Below, in pieces: positions 33,551-42,196 of a DNA stretch of 64,000 nucleotides. A program made the position numbers and the translations under genes. Origin of the DNA: Bacillus infantis NRRL B-14911 (GTDB lineage: Bacteria > Bacillota > Bacilli > Bacillales > Cytobacillaceae); NCBI RefSeq assembly GCF_000473245.1, contig NC_022524.1:2008501-2072500 (forward strand). The letters run 5' to 3'. Below the pieces are notes generated by a model that saw only the letters and a program-made list of their open reading frames with translations, did not search any database and was not told where the DNA came from. How positions within the stretch are numbered: position 1 is the first letter of the stretch; each line of letters opens with the position of its first letter.

Positions 33551-35842
33551 ATGACTAAAAGCTGGAGAATTTCTGCCAGAAGCCTGGCGGAATATGTCTA
33601 TCGTTCCGGAAGCATTGAGTCCGGGTTTGCAGCAGCTTCCTCGATGGCTGAAGGAACGAAAGCGCACAAGAAAATTCAGAGTACTTATAAGGAAGAAGAT
33701 GAATATGAGGTTTTCTTGAAGGAAGCACTTCAGCATGAGGAGATTGAGTTCCTTCTTGAGGGGCGATGTGACGGGATTATTCAGGAGGATGGGGAACTGG
33801 TTGTAGATGAAATCAAGTCGACGGCAAAGGATTTGTCAGCTTTCGATGAAGATACCCATCCTGTGCATTGGGCTCAGGCAAGATGCTATGCTTTTATGCT
33901 TGCAAAAGAGCGCGGGCTTGAGAGAATCACCGTTCAGCTTACCTACTTGCAGATCCACACTGAAGAAGAAAAGCGCTTCAGGAAGGTGGAGACTTTATCC
34001 TTCCTCGAAGGTTATGTGAAGGGGCTGATTGCTGACTTTTATCCTTACGCACGGCTCATGCTCCATCATAGGGAAAAAAGGGATACCAGCATTAAAGCCC
34101 TGCCTTTTCCCTTTCCGGAATACAGGAAGGGACAGCGAAGGCTTGCAAAAGCAGTGTACAAATCAATTCTGGATGAAAAGGACTTGTTTGCCCAGGCGCC
34201 GACCGGGACAGGAAAGACCATTTCAACTGCTTTTCCCGCCATCAAGGCGATGGGAGAGGGGCTGCTGTCAAGGATGGTCTATCTTACAGCCAAAACTATC
34301 ACAAGGCAGGCAGCCGAAGAAGCTTTTTCATTGATGCAGCAAAAAGGCCTCCATATGCACACGGTAACAATAACGGCCAAGGACAAAATATGCTTTCAGG
34401 AGCAGACGGTCTGCCAGAAAGAGCATTGTCCGTTCGCTGACGGGTTTTATGACCGCCTCAATGAAGCAGTCCTTGATATCCTCTCTCATGAATCCATCAT
34501 TGACCGGAGTGTTATTGAAAAATATGCCATGAAGCACACAGTCTGCCCGTTTGAATTTTCCCTGGAACTTGCATATGCCGCAGACGCAGTCATATGCGAT
34601 TACAATTATATCTTTGATCCCCGGGTGTCCCTGAAAAGGCTTCATACAGAAGGCAAGAAAAAGACAGCTCTTCTGATCGATGAGGCGCATAATCTGGTGG
34701 ACCGGGCGAGGGATATGTTTTCGGCGGATCTGGGGAAGCAGAATTTCCTTCAGCTGAAAAGGGCTTATAAAAACACGGCCCCGCAGCTTTCTGCAGCAGC
34801 TAAAAAGATGAATGATGTTTTTATCTCTTTCAATAGAGAATTAAAGGAGGAAAGCTATCGCATTCACGAAGAGCTGCCGGAAAATCTGCTGGAGCATCTT
34901 GAGGACTTTGCTCATTGCTCAGAAAAGGAGCTGATCAGCGGCAGGGGAGATGAGGGCCAGGAACTGCTGCTTGATACTTATTTTTCTGTACAGGCTTTCC
35001 TGAGGATATCAAGGCTGGCAGATGAGCGATTTGTCATTTATACAGAAAAGTCCGGAAAGGATGTAGTACTCAAGCTGTTTTGTTTAGATCCATCCTATCT
35101 TGTCCAGAAAATGGGCAAGGGCTTCCGCAGCAAACTCTTTTTTTCGGCTACCTTCCAGCCATTCGATTATTTCAAGAACATGCTGGGCTGGAATGAGGAT
35201 CATTATTCCCTGTCATTGCCTTCCCCGTTCCCGAAAGAAAATGCAGAAGTTCTTGCTTTGCCGCTTTCAACTAGATATAAGGACAGAAGCGCGACAGGTG
35301 AAGCTTTGATCCGATCGGTAGAAAAGCTGGCAGCTGAACGGCCCGGGAATTACTTAATCTTTTTTCCGTCTTACCAATATATGAGGGAAATCCATGAACA
35401 AATGAAAGAATCCAGCACTATCAGGATGATGGTACAGGAACAGGGGATGGCAGAGGGAGAAAAAGAAGAATTTTTGTCTTCCTTTAAGGAGGAACCTGAA
35501 GAAAGCCTTCTTGGGTTCGCTGTGCTGGGCGGAATTTTTTCAGAAGGGATCAACTTGAAGGGAACCCGGCTCTGCGGTGTCATTATTGTTGGTGTGGGGC
35601 TTCCACAGCTGAGTCTTGAGCGTAATCTGATTAAAGATTATTTTCAGGCTGAAGGAAAAAACGGCTATGATTATGCGTATACTTTTCCGGGAGCCAATAA
35701 AGCAGCCCAGGCTGGCGGGCGCCTCATCCGTTCAGAGGAAGACACAGGAACCATCCTGCTGATTGATGACCGCTTCCTTCAAAAAAGATATGAACAACTG
35801 CTCCCTGCAGAATGGTTTCCGCTAAAAAGGCTCACACGATAA
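33551..35842 (+). CDS. PD-(D/E)XK nuclease fused to XPD/DinG-type helicase
   Basis: A 763-residue protein. Residues about 70-95 show a RecB/Cas4-like nuclease core (EGRCDGI then VVDEIKS, giving D and ExK). The helicase has Walker A APTGTGKT at 216-223, four cysteines (KICF, TVCQ, EHCPF, HTVCPF) spaced like the XPD iron-sulfur cluster, DEAH at 377-380, and C-terminal motifs (GIFSEGINLKGTRLCGVIIV, QAGGRLIRSEED). It probably unwinds 5'-to-3' and cuts flaps or damaged ends. It stands alone before the SAM riboswitch. ATG 33551 is taken over GTG 33548 on ribosome-site spacing. Confidence 0.85.
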   Translation: MTKSWRISARSLAEYVYRSGSIESGFAAASSMAEGTKAHKKIQSTYKEEDEYEVFLKEALQHEEIEFLLEGRCDGIIQEDGELVVDEIKSTAKDLSAFDEDTHPVHWAQARCYAFMLAKERGLERITVQLTYLQIHTEEEKRFRKVETLSFLEGYVKGLIADFYPYARLMLHHREKRDTSIKALPFPFPEYRKGQRRLAKAVYKSILDEKDLFAQAPTGTGKTISTAFPAIKAMGEGLLSRMVYLTAKTITRQAAEEAFSLMQQKGLHMHTVTITAKDKICFQEQTVCQKEHCPFADGFYDRLNEAVLDILSHESIIDRSVIEKYAMKHTVCPFEFSLELAYAADAVICDYNYIFDPRVSLKRLHTEGKKKTALLIDEAHNLVDRARDMFSADLGKQNFLQLKRAYKNTAPQLSAAAKKMNDVFISFNRELKEESYRIHEELPENLLEHLEDFAHCSEKELISGRGDEGQELLLDTYFSVQAFLRISRLADERFVIYTEKSGKDVVLKLFCLDPSYLVQKMGKGFRSKLFFSATFQPFDYFKNMLGWNEDHYSLSLPSPFPKENAEVLALPLSTRYKDRSATGEALIRSVEKLAAERPGNYLIFFPSYQYMREIHEQMKESSTIRMMVQEQGMAEGEKEEFLSSFKEEPEESLLGFAVLGGIFSEGINLKGTRLCGVIIVGVGLPQLSLERNLIKDYFQAEGKNGYDYAYTFPGANKAAQAGGRLIRSEEDTGTILLIDDRFLQKRYEQLLPAEWFPLKRLTR

Positions 35843-35892
35843 AAAAGGCTTGCAGGAAAAAAAACATTTTTAAAAATAGTTAGACTAGTCAG

Positions 35893-35922
35893 TTGACAGA
35901 AAGCCGACCTTTGTTGTAGGAT
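35893..35922 (+). promoter_or_regulatory. Promoter of the SAM-riboswitch operon
   Basis: Perfect TTGACA (35893-35898), 18-bp spacer, TAGGAT (35917-35922). Transcription would start near 35929, just ahead of the riboswitch. Confidence 0.65.
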
Positions 35923-35945
35923 TACTATGAAATCAATTGAATATT

Positions 35946-36093
35946 TCTTATCGAGAGTGGTGGAGGGACTGGCCCTGTGATACCCGGCAGCCGCTGACTT
36001 AGTCAGAATGGTGCTAAATCCAGCAAAGCGCAATGCTTTGGCAGATAAGATAGAGGCATATCAAACTTCTTCTTATCGGGGAAGTTTTTTTTA
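35946..36093 (+). ncRNA. S-box (SAM-I) riboswitch with terminator
   Basis: Aptamer 35946-36050: P1 TCTTATC/GATAAGA, the conserved GAGGGACTGGCCCTGTGA and ACCCGGCAGCC elements, then GGTGCTAAATCCAGCA and a short AAAGC/GCTTT arm. The expression platform is readable: GATAAGA (36044-36050) can instead pair with TCTTATC at 36071-36077 as antiterminator, and the terminator AAACTTC/GAAGTTT with eight T residues forms when SAM holds P1. So high SAM turns the operon off. All core S-box motifs are present. Confidence 0.95.
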
Positions 36094-36132
36094 TTGCTGA
36101 CAACAAGGTGCAAGTGAGAGGAGAAGAGACAG

Positions 36133-37179
36133 ATGAAATACGGATTTTGGCTGCCGATCTTTGGCGGCTGGCTGCGCAATGTAGAAGACGAGAAGATGCC
36201 CCCGACCTTCAGCTATGCGAAAGAAGTCATCCAGGCAGCAGAGAAGTGGGGATATGATACCACATTAATAGCAGAACTTTACTTGAATGATATAAAAGGC
36301 CCGGAGCAGGATTCACTTGAAGCATGGTCAACTGCGGCCGCTCTTGCTGCGGTGACTGAGAAAATAGAAATTATGACGGCTGTCCGCCCAGGCTTCCATA
36401 ATCCTGCGGTGACGGCAAAAATGGCAAGCAATATCGACCATATCAGCAATGGCCGTTTTACCCTGAATGTTGTATCCGCATGGTGGGAGGAAGAGGCGCG
36501 CCAGTATGCCGGCATCTTTACTGAACATGATGAGCGCTATGACCGGACAGAAGAATTCGTCAAGGTCATGAAGGGTTTATGGGAAGAAGAAACCTTTAAT
36601 TTTGACGGCAGCTATTATTCTATTAAAAACGCCCATTTGTCCCCTAAGCCGGTGCAAAGGCCGAATCCGATCCTTTATGCAGGCGGAGAAAGCCCCCGCG
36701 GCAAGGAAGCAATTGTTAATCACTGCGATGCCTATGTGATGCACGGGGGGACAGTTGAAGAAGTAAAAACTAAAATTGATGACATGAGAGCACGCAGGCA
36801 GGAAAGCGGGAATGAGCCATTTAAGTCTTTTGGCATGGCAGCCTACATTGTCTGCCGCGACACAGAAGAAGAGGCGCAGGAAGAGCTTGCCCGCATCACC
36901 AATGTAAAAGAATCAAGCGGCTATGCAGGCTACAAAGATTTTGTAGGCAAATCGCAGCTTGAGCAGCAGGTAAAGCTGTACGATTATTCCGTTTCCAACC
37001 GGGGCCTCAGGCCAAATCTGATCGGAACCCCTGAACAGATTGCTGAACAGATTATTGCTTATGAAGAAGCCGGCGTCGATCTGCTTCTGCTTCAGTTCTC
37101 TCCACAGCTGGAGGAAATGCAGAGATTTTCGGAAAAAGTCATGCCGCTGGTTGAAGCCAAAAGGAAAATCTTAAAGTAA
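36133..37179 (+). CDS. LLM-class flavin-dependent monooxygenase
   Basis: A 348-residue bacterial luciferase-like TIM-barrel enzyme (MKYGFWLPIFGGWLRN, IMTAVRPGFHNPAVTAKMAS, GRFTLNVVSAWWEEEARQYG-like region, YAGGESPRGKEA phosphate-binding part). It uses reduced FMN and oxygen. Relatives such as SsuD and SfnG oxidise sulfonates or dimethyl sulfone. Control by a SAM riboswitch supports a role in sulfur acquisition or methionine-related salvage. The natural substrate is not evident. No flavin reductase lies nearby. First gene of a two-gene operon; the ATP-grasp gene follows 14 bp on. Confidence 0.85.
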   Translation: MKYGFWLPIFGGWLRNVEDEKMPPTFSYAKEVIQAAEKWGYDTTLIAELYLNDIKGPEQDSLEAWSTAAALAAVTEKIEIMTAVRPGFHNPAVTAKMASNIDHISNGRFTLNVVSAWWEEEARQYAGIFTEHDERYDRTEEFVKVMKGLWEEETFNFDGSYYSIKNAHLSPKPVQRPNPILYAGGESPRGKEAIVNHCDAYVMHGGTVEEVKTKIDDMRARRQESGNEPFKSFGMAAYIVCRDTEEEAQEELARITNVKESSGYAGYKDFVGKSQLEQQVKLYDYSVSNRGLRPNLIGTPEQIAEQIIAYEEAGVDLLLLQFSPQLEEMQRFSEKVMPLVEAKRKILK

Positions 37180-37193
37180 AAGAGGGAGAACAT

Positions 37194-38159
37194 ATGAGCA
37201 AAATACACATCATACACGAAAACAGCGAATGGACTGCCCATTTGACAAAAAGGCTGGAAGAGCTGGGTCTTCCTTATGAGGAATGGTTTTTGAATGAAGG
37301 GATTGTTGACCTGACCAGTGCACCTCCGGAGGGGATTTTCTACAGCAGGATGAGCGCATCTTCCCACACAAGGGGGAACCGCTTTGCACCGGAGCTGACG
37401 GAATCTGTCCTGTCATGGCTTGAGCAGCATGGCCGCACCGTTTTCAACGGAAGCCGCGCTTTAAGGCTGGAGGTCAGCAAAGTCAATCAATATACAGCGC
37501 TGAATGCTGCAGGAATCGCCACTCCGAAAACAATAGCAGCTGTCGGAAAAAATCAAATTCTTGAAGCAGCTGTAAAGCTCGACAGCGCTCCGTTCATCAC
37601 GAAGCATAACCGCGCAGGCAAAGGGCTCGGCGTCCAGCTGTTCCATTCTCTGGACGCATTGAGGGAATATGTCGAAGGGCCGAATTTTGAAGAGCCTGTC
37701 GATGGCATCACTCTGATCCAGGAATATATTGAGTCGCCAGAATCATATATTACCAGATGCGAATTCGTGGGCGGAAAATTCGTCTATGCCGTCCAGGTGG
37801 ATACATCAGAAGGCTTTGAGCTTTGCCCGGCCGATGCCTGCCAAATCGGGGATCTGTTCTGTCCTGTTGGCGAAGAGGTGGAAGAAAAGCCAAAGTTTAA
37901 GATCATTGAAGGCTTCAACGACCCGATCATTGAAAAATATGAACGCTTCCTCAAGGAAAACGGCATCCAAATCGCTGGCATTGAATTCATTAAAAATGCC
38001 AATGGGGATATTTATACGTATGATGTCAACACAAACACAAATTATAATTCTGACGCAGAGGCAAAAGCAGGCAAATACGGCATGCTTGAAGCCGCCAAAT
38101 TCCTCGGTGCCGAGCTTGAAAAAGAACAGGCTAAGGTTAGGGAATACAGCAGAGTGTGA
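37194..38159 (+). CDS. ATP-grasp (RimK-like) ligase
   Basis: A 321-residue ATP-grasp protein. Visible parts: an N-terminal preATP-grasp domain with FYSRMSASSHTRGNRFAPEL, lysine-containing ATP loops (ITKHNRAGKGLGVQLF, about residue 130-145), LIQEYIESPESYITRCEFVG, and the metal site AGIEFIKNANGDIYTYDVNT ending in a conserved Asn. RimK-type enzymes join an amino acid to a carboxylate using ATP. Sharing a SAM-riboswitch transcript with a flavin monooxygenase, it may conjugate or tailor a sulfur compound. Substrate unknown. Confidence 0.8.
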   Translation: MSKIHIIHENSEWTAHLTKRLEELGLPYEEWFLNEGIVDLTSAPPEGIFYSRMSASSHTRGNRFAPELTESVLSWLEQHGRTVFNGSRALRLEVSKVNQYTALNAAGIATPKTIAAVGKNQILEAAVKLDSAPFITKHNRAGKGLGVQLFHSLDALREYVEGPNFEEPVDGITLIQEYIESPESYITRCEFVGGKFVYAVQVDTSEGFELCPADACQIGDLFCPVGEEVEEKPKFKIIEGFNDPIIEKYERFLKENGIQIAGIEFIKNANGDIYTYDVNTNTNYNSDAEAKAGKYGMLEAAKFLGAELEKEQAKVREYSRV

Positions 38160-38170
38160 TAACAATAGAA

Positions 38171-38201
38171 GAAGGCCGCTCATTTGGGAGTGGCCTTTTT
38201 T
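38171..38201 (+). terminator. Terminator of the SAM-riboswitch operon
   Basis: AAGGCC-CTC/GAG-GGCC-TT stem with mismatches and six T residues. Confidence 0.8.
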
Positions 38202-38273
38202 GATAGTGTGACTTCAATTCCGGATGGAAGGAGCAGGATAGTGAAGGAATGGAGTGGGTTGCCAACAAAAAAT

Positions 38274-38480
38274 TAATAAGCGGAGATTTTCCGGTTAAAT
38301 TGATAATAGGGCTCGAAAGGGTATAAATAAGCGGAGATTTTCCGGTTAAGCGAAGCAAAATGGTGAATTTTCCTTTTTTTCGGGTCGATAGCCGGAATTT
38401 CTCCCTCTATTTAAGCTGTTTTTAGAGCTCTTTTGAAATTAACGGGAATTTCTCCGCTTATTTGTTAATCCGCGCTGAAC
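38274..38480. repeat. Four-unit ~51-bp array, homolog of the 19.3-kb block
   Basis: Two direct motifs TAAGCGGAGATTTTCCGGTT at 38277 and 38328 (51 bp apart), then two inverted motifs GGAATTTCTCCCTCTATTT and GGAATTTCTCCGCTTATTT, also 51 bp apart. Sequence is alignable over about 200 bp with 19241-19448, including the middle (CGATAGCCGGAATTTCTCC). The region between 38480 and 38620 shows no gene; it includes CATACGGTTGCTTATCTTCA, a phrase I associate with Bacillus intergenic repeats. Confidence 0.8.
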
Positions 38481-38621
38481 CTCGTCATGTCCCTGGAAGG
38501 TCGGCTCTTTTAGTAGGGTGGGGTGGGGAAAAAGTTGCTCTTTTAGCTGGTATTCCTGCCTCACAACAAAATCGTTAATTGAACATACGGTTGCTTATCT
38601 TCAACAACGTGCTATCTCTAT

Positions 38622-38657
38622 AAAAAAAGCTCAGAACATTATAGCTCCGAGCTTTTT
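38622..38657 (-). terminator. yczE terminator (minus strand)
   Basis: AAAAAGCTC/GAGCTTTTT stem; on the minus strand seven T residues follow. It is 79 bp past the yczE stop. Confidence 0.7.
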
Positions 38658-38735
38658 GTGTGCTAATTTCACTGCTAAAGAGTCAGCTGCAAGTACTGCC
38701 AATTCGGACTTTATACTGACAGAACCCGAAATATT

Positions 38736-39350
38736 TTATACAACAGCTTTCTTCAACCCATTTGCCATTATAATTTCCAGCTTAGGATGGAAATACTGCA
38801 CCACTAGGCCGAGTGTCAGTGTGACCAGGATTGTGCCGGGGCCGATCGCTCCCTGGAAAAGAAACGCCAGAATAAGGGCAAATCCTTCACTGGCTATACG
38901 GGAAGTCCTTAAAGAAAGGCCAAACCTGGTGTGAACGGCGACCATCAAGGTATCCATCGGGCTTGGAGGGAATTTTGCCTGAAGGTAGACGGCGATCCCC
39001 AGACCCATTGTCAATATGCCTGAGAGCAAAGTACAGGACTGGGTGAGCAGCATGCTTGGAGAAAAGTCCTTGAATACTGCCAGCAGCCAGAAATCAATCA
39101 AAGCACCAATGACCAGAATGGTTCCTGCCGCCAGGATTTCCGGCTTTTTCTTTAATAATATAGAGTTGATGATGATTAGAGCCATTCCATTTATGAATAT
39201 ACAAGTCCCTACGGTCAGCCCGAAAAGATGGGACTCGCCAACTGCCAGTGCATCCCAAGCAGAGGCGCCGAGGGCAGATTTGATAATAAGCGCCACACCT
39301 AACGTGAGGACAAGCAGCCCTGCTGCAAAAAATAAGATTCTTTCCTTCAT
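38736..39350 (-). CDS. yczE: YczE/YyaS/YitT family membrane protein
   Basis: A 204-residue protein with five to six hydrophobic segments; LALIIKSALGASAWDAL-like start region (GVALIIKSALGASAWDALA), an internal repeat of that idea in AKFPPSPMDTLMVAVH, and IASEGFALILAFLFQG. This fits the YczE group, of which B. subtilis YczE is required for surfactin production by an unclear route. ATG at 39350 has AAAGGAGAACAAC upstream. Confidence 0.75.
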   Translation of the reverse strand: MKERILFFAAGLLVLTLGVALIIKSALGASAWDALAVGESHLFGLTVGTCIFINGMALIIINSILLKKKPEILAAGTILVIGALIDFWLLAVFKDFSPSMLLTQSCTLLSGILTMGLGIAVYLQAKFPPSPMDTLMVAVHTRFGLSLRTSRIASEGFALILAFLFQGAIGPGTILVTLTLGLVVQYFHPKLEIIMANGLKKAVV

Positions 39351-39508
39351 GTTGTTCTCCTTTATCAGGCTGTTACACCTTATTTTCCTGTTTTAGCCAC
39401 ATGAGAGAAAGCGGATTCATGCGGAAGGTACATTGTATCATCATCATTTGCCTTATGAAAAGATTAATTTTTTCCCAACATAAACTTTGCTTCAAATTTG
39501 ATGAATGT

Positions 39509-39536
39509 TTTCAAGTGGGTTAAAATATGGTATAGT
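39509..39536 (+). promoter_or_regulatory. ltaS promoter
   Basis: TTTCAA, 16-bp spacer and TATAGT (39531-39536) preceded by TGG, an extended -10. A perfect inverted repeat ATTCGTT/AACGAAT (39544-39568) begins near the expected start of transcription and could be an operator or a 5'-terminal hairpin. Confidence 0.5.
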
Positions 39537-39576
39537 ATTTAACATTCGTTCACTATTAATTAACGAATCTTTTACA

Positions 39577-39653
39577 AAAACTAGGTTCTGAGCCCGTGGG
39601 TTTGGAGTATAACGTTTTTCCGAACTTAGCGGCTGCTAAGTTTTTCTAGTTTT
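39577..39653 (+). promoter_or_regulatory. Structured leader of ltaS, possible attenuator or riboswitch
   Basis: The 180-base leader of ltaS contains a closed structure: outer stem AAAACTAG (39577-39584)/CTAGTTTT (39646-39653); an inner stem GTTTGGA (39600-39606)/TCCGAAC (39619-39625); and a terminator-like hairpin AACTTAGC/GCTAAGTT (39623-39642) followed by TTTCTAGTTTT. The inner stem and the hairpin share bases 39623-39625, so they compete. A terminator ahead of a gene with a competing stem is the layout of an attenuator. It matches no riboswitch class I know. Confidence 0.45.
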
Positions 39654-39719
39654 GGCAGGAAGTATGAAATAGGAATTTGTGCTCTTGCAATAACTTTACA
39701 AATTAAGAGGTGTAAAAGG

Positions 39720-41690
39720 ATGAAATCGATCTTGAAATCGCCTAAGGAGCTATTTAAAAACAGCATGAGCGTTTTTTTCCTGGCAGTTGTTTTGCTGTGG
39801 CTGAAAACATATGCTGCATACCAGATTGAATTCAATTTAGGAATCGACAACAGCATGCAGGAATTTTTGCTTTTCCTGAACCCGCTGAGCTCATCCCTTC
39901 TATTCTTGGGGATCGCACTATTTTTTAAAGGAAAGATACAGTCAGGCGTACTGATTGCTGTTCAGTTTCTGCTGTCTTTCCTGCTGTACGCCAATGTGGT
40001 GTACTACCGTTTCTTCAATGACTTTATTACAGTCCCTGTCCTTATGCAGACAAAAACAAATGCCGGACAGCTTGGAGACAGTGCACTTTCGCTCATGTCA
40101 CCGTTTGATATCCTGTACTTTGCCGACACGATCCTTTTGGTTGTGCTGGCAGCAGTCAAATGGTACAGACCGGCGAAGCATACACGGAAGAGAATGACGG
40201 CAAGCCTGGTGATTGCTGCTGCTGTCATCACATTCTTCATTAATCTTGGGCTTGCTGAGAAAGACCGTCCTGAACTCCTGACACGCTCATTTGACCGCAA
40301 TTATCTGGTCAAGTATCTGGGCGCCTATAATTTCACGGTTTATGACATTATTCAAAATGCCAGATCTGCCAGTCAGCGCGCCATGGCAGACAGCAGTGAT
40401 ATCACAGAGGTTGAAAACTATGTGAAAGCCAATTATGCAGAACCGAATCCTGATTATTTCGGAAAAGCAAAAGGCATGAATGTGATCTATGTTTCACTGG
40501 AATCTTTCCAGACATTCCTGATCGACTATAAGCTGGACGGCCAGGAAGTAACACCGTTCCTGAATTCCCTGGCTCATAATGGACAGACTTTTTACTTTAA
40601 GAACTATTTTCACCAGACAGGGCAAGGTAAAACATCCGATGCCGAGTTTATGATGGAGAATTCACTGTATCCGATGTCCCAGGGGGCTGTTTTTGTCAAC
40701 AAGGCCCAGAACACCTACCAGGCAGCACCTGCGATATTGAAGACGCGCGGCTATACGTCGGCCTCTTTTCACGGGAATTATAAAACGTTCTGGAACCGGA
40801 ATGAAATTTACAAATCCTTCGGCTATGACCATTTCTTTGATGCCGAATATTACAACATGACAGATGAGAACACCAAGAACTATGGCCTGAAGGATAAGCC
40901 TTTCTTTAAAGAATCCATGCCGATGCTGGAAAGCCTGAAGCAGCCGTTCTATACAAAGTTCATCACTCTGTCCAACCACTTCCCATTCAAAATGGATGAA
41001 GGGGACACAGAATTCCAGCCGGCAGAAACAGAAGACAGTGTTGTTAACCATTACTTTACTTCTGCCAATTATATGGACCAGGCGCTTGAGCAGTTCTTTA
41101 ACGACCTTAAAGCATCCGGCCTGTATGATAATACAGTGATCGTCATGTATGGTGACCATTATGGCATTTCTGAAAATCACAACCCTGCAATGGAGCGGGT
41201 TCTTGGCAAGGAAATCGATTCCTTTGAATATGCCCAGCTGCAGAGAGTCCCTCTTTTCATCCACGTACCTGGGGTAAAAGGCGGCGCGATGGACACATAC
41301 GGTGGCGCGGTGGATGTAATGCCGACCCTGATGCATCTTCTTGGCGTCAGCACAAAAGACTATATGCAGATCGGTTCAGATTTATTGTCTGAAACCCACC
41401 GGGAAGTTATTCCTTTCCGCAACGGCGACTTCATCAGCCCGGAATACACTTCTGTTGATGAAAAATGCTACTCCACGGAAACCGGTGAAGAGCTTGAGGA
41501 AGGCAGTGCTTGTGTAAGGCTGTCAGAACAGGCGAAAAAAGAACTGCTGATGTCTGACAATATCGTGTACAAAGATCTGCTGAGATTCCACAATCCAGAG
41601 GGCTTTGAACCAATCAACCGCAAGGATTACAAATATATCAAAGAAGAGCCTGCCGAGGAAGCGAACCCAATGACAGGGCTCCAAAAATAA
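39720..41690 (+). CDS. ltaS: Lipoteichoic acid synthase
   Basis: A 656-residue membrane enzyme: five N-terminal transmembrane helices (to about residue 175), a linker with a probable signal-peptidase site, and an extracellular sulfatase-fold domain. Glu in VSLESFQTFLI and the nucleophile Thr in HQTGQGKTSDAEFM (near residue 300) are the metal/catalytic residues; later DHYGISENHN supplies Asp-His ligands. It polymerises glycerolphosphate from phosphatidylglycerol onto a glycolipid to build lipoteichoic acid. Monocistronic, with a structured leader and its own terminator. Confidence 0.92.
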   Translation: MKSILKSPKELFKNSMSVFFLAVVLLWLKTYAAYQIEFNLGIDNSMQEFLLFLNPLSSSLLFLGIALFFKGKIQSGVLIAVQFLLSFLLYANVVYYRFFNDFITVPVLMQTKTNAGQLGDSALSLMSPFDILYFADTILLVVLAAVKWYRPAKHTRKRMTASLVIAAAVITFFINLGLAEKDRPELLTRSFDRNYLVKYLGAYNFTVYDIIQNARSASQRAMADSSDITEVENYVKANYAEPNPDYFGKAKGMNVIYVSLESFQTFLIDYKLDGQEVTPFLNSLAHNGQTFYFKNYFHQTGQGKTSDAEFMMENSLYPMSQGAVFVNKAQNTYQAAPAILKTRGYTSASFHGNYKTFWNRNEIYKSFGYDHFFDAEYYNMTDENTKNYGLKDKPFFKESMPMLESLKQPFYTKFITLSNHFPFKMDEGDTEFQPAETEDSVVNHYFTSANYMDQALEQFFNDLKASGLYDNTVIVMYGDHYGISENHNPAMERVLGKEIDSFEYAQLQRVPLFIHVPGVKGGAMDTYGGAVDVMPTLMHLLGVSTKDYMQIGSDLLSETHREVIPFRNGDFISPEYTSVDEKCYSTETGEELEEGSACVRLSEQAKKELLMSDNIVYKDLLRFHNPEGFEPINRKDYKYIKEEPAEEANPMTGLQK

Positions 41691-41696
41691 AACACC

Positions 41697-41727
41697 AAAA
41701 AGCAGAAGCCCCGGCTTCTGCTTTTTC
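41697..41727 (+). terminator. ltaS terminator
   Basis: Perfect stem AAAAAGCAGAAGCC/GGCTTCTGCTTTTT. Confidence 0.9.
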
Positions 41728-41823
41728 CATGTTAGGATACTCCAAGGCAGGTGTAAATCCCCTGAAAATAGGGAAGCTATCTAAATAGCCACAGACTTTA
41801 TATAACAGGAAGGAGAGGTAAAC

Positions 41824-42057
41824 ATGAGTGAATGCCAACTGAACCATTCAGCAGAAGATGTCAAAAATAAATATGAACAGCAAAAGGAACATCTCCCCAG
41901 CCAGCTCCAGCCGCTGATGGAAGAATTCCTGCAAAAAGAACACACACAGGAAATCCTGAATGACGTATTTCACCTATTGAAGAAATATGACCTGGCTTCT
42001 GAAGACGAGAAGGAAGAACGGGAGAGAAGGCTGTATTTGGTTGTTAATAATGTGTAA
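41824..42057 (+). CDS. Hypothetical protein, 77 residues
   Basis: A hydrophilic, probably all-helical protein (QLQPLMEEFLQKEHTQEILN, then KKYDLASEDEKEERERRLYL). Ribosome site AAGGAGAGGTAAAC is strong. It stands alone between ltaS and a palindromic repeat. Family not recognised. Confidence 0.65.
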   Translation: MSECQLNHSAEDVKNKYEQQKEHLPSQLQPLMEEFLQKEHTQEILNDVFHLLKKYDLASEDEKEERERRLYLVVNNV

Positions 42058-42196
42058 CAGCAGATTAGAGAGCTGCTGTAATCGGGTTAAGAATGCATCA
42101 TGTATTTTTAAATAGCCACAGTGATTTGAGCAGCTATCTATGTTTGAAGAAGTGAGCTTCATGCAGCTGCAAAATCGCCATATAATTAAAAAAGCC

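Noticed and set aside
39577-39653. T-box or known riboswitch before ltaS
   Set aside because: No T-box AGGGTGGNACCGCG sequence and no match to consensus elements of classes I know, so it is reported only as an unassigned structured leader.
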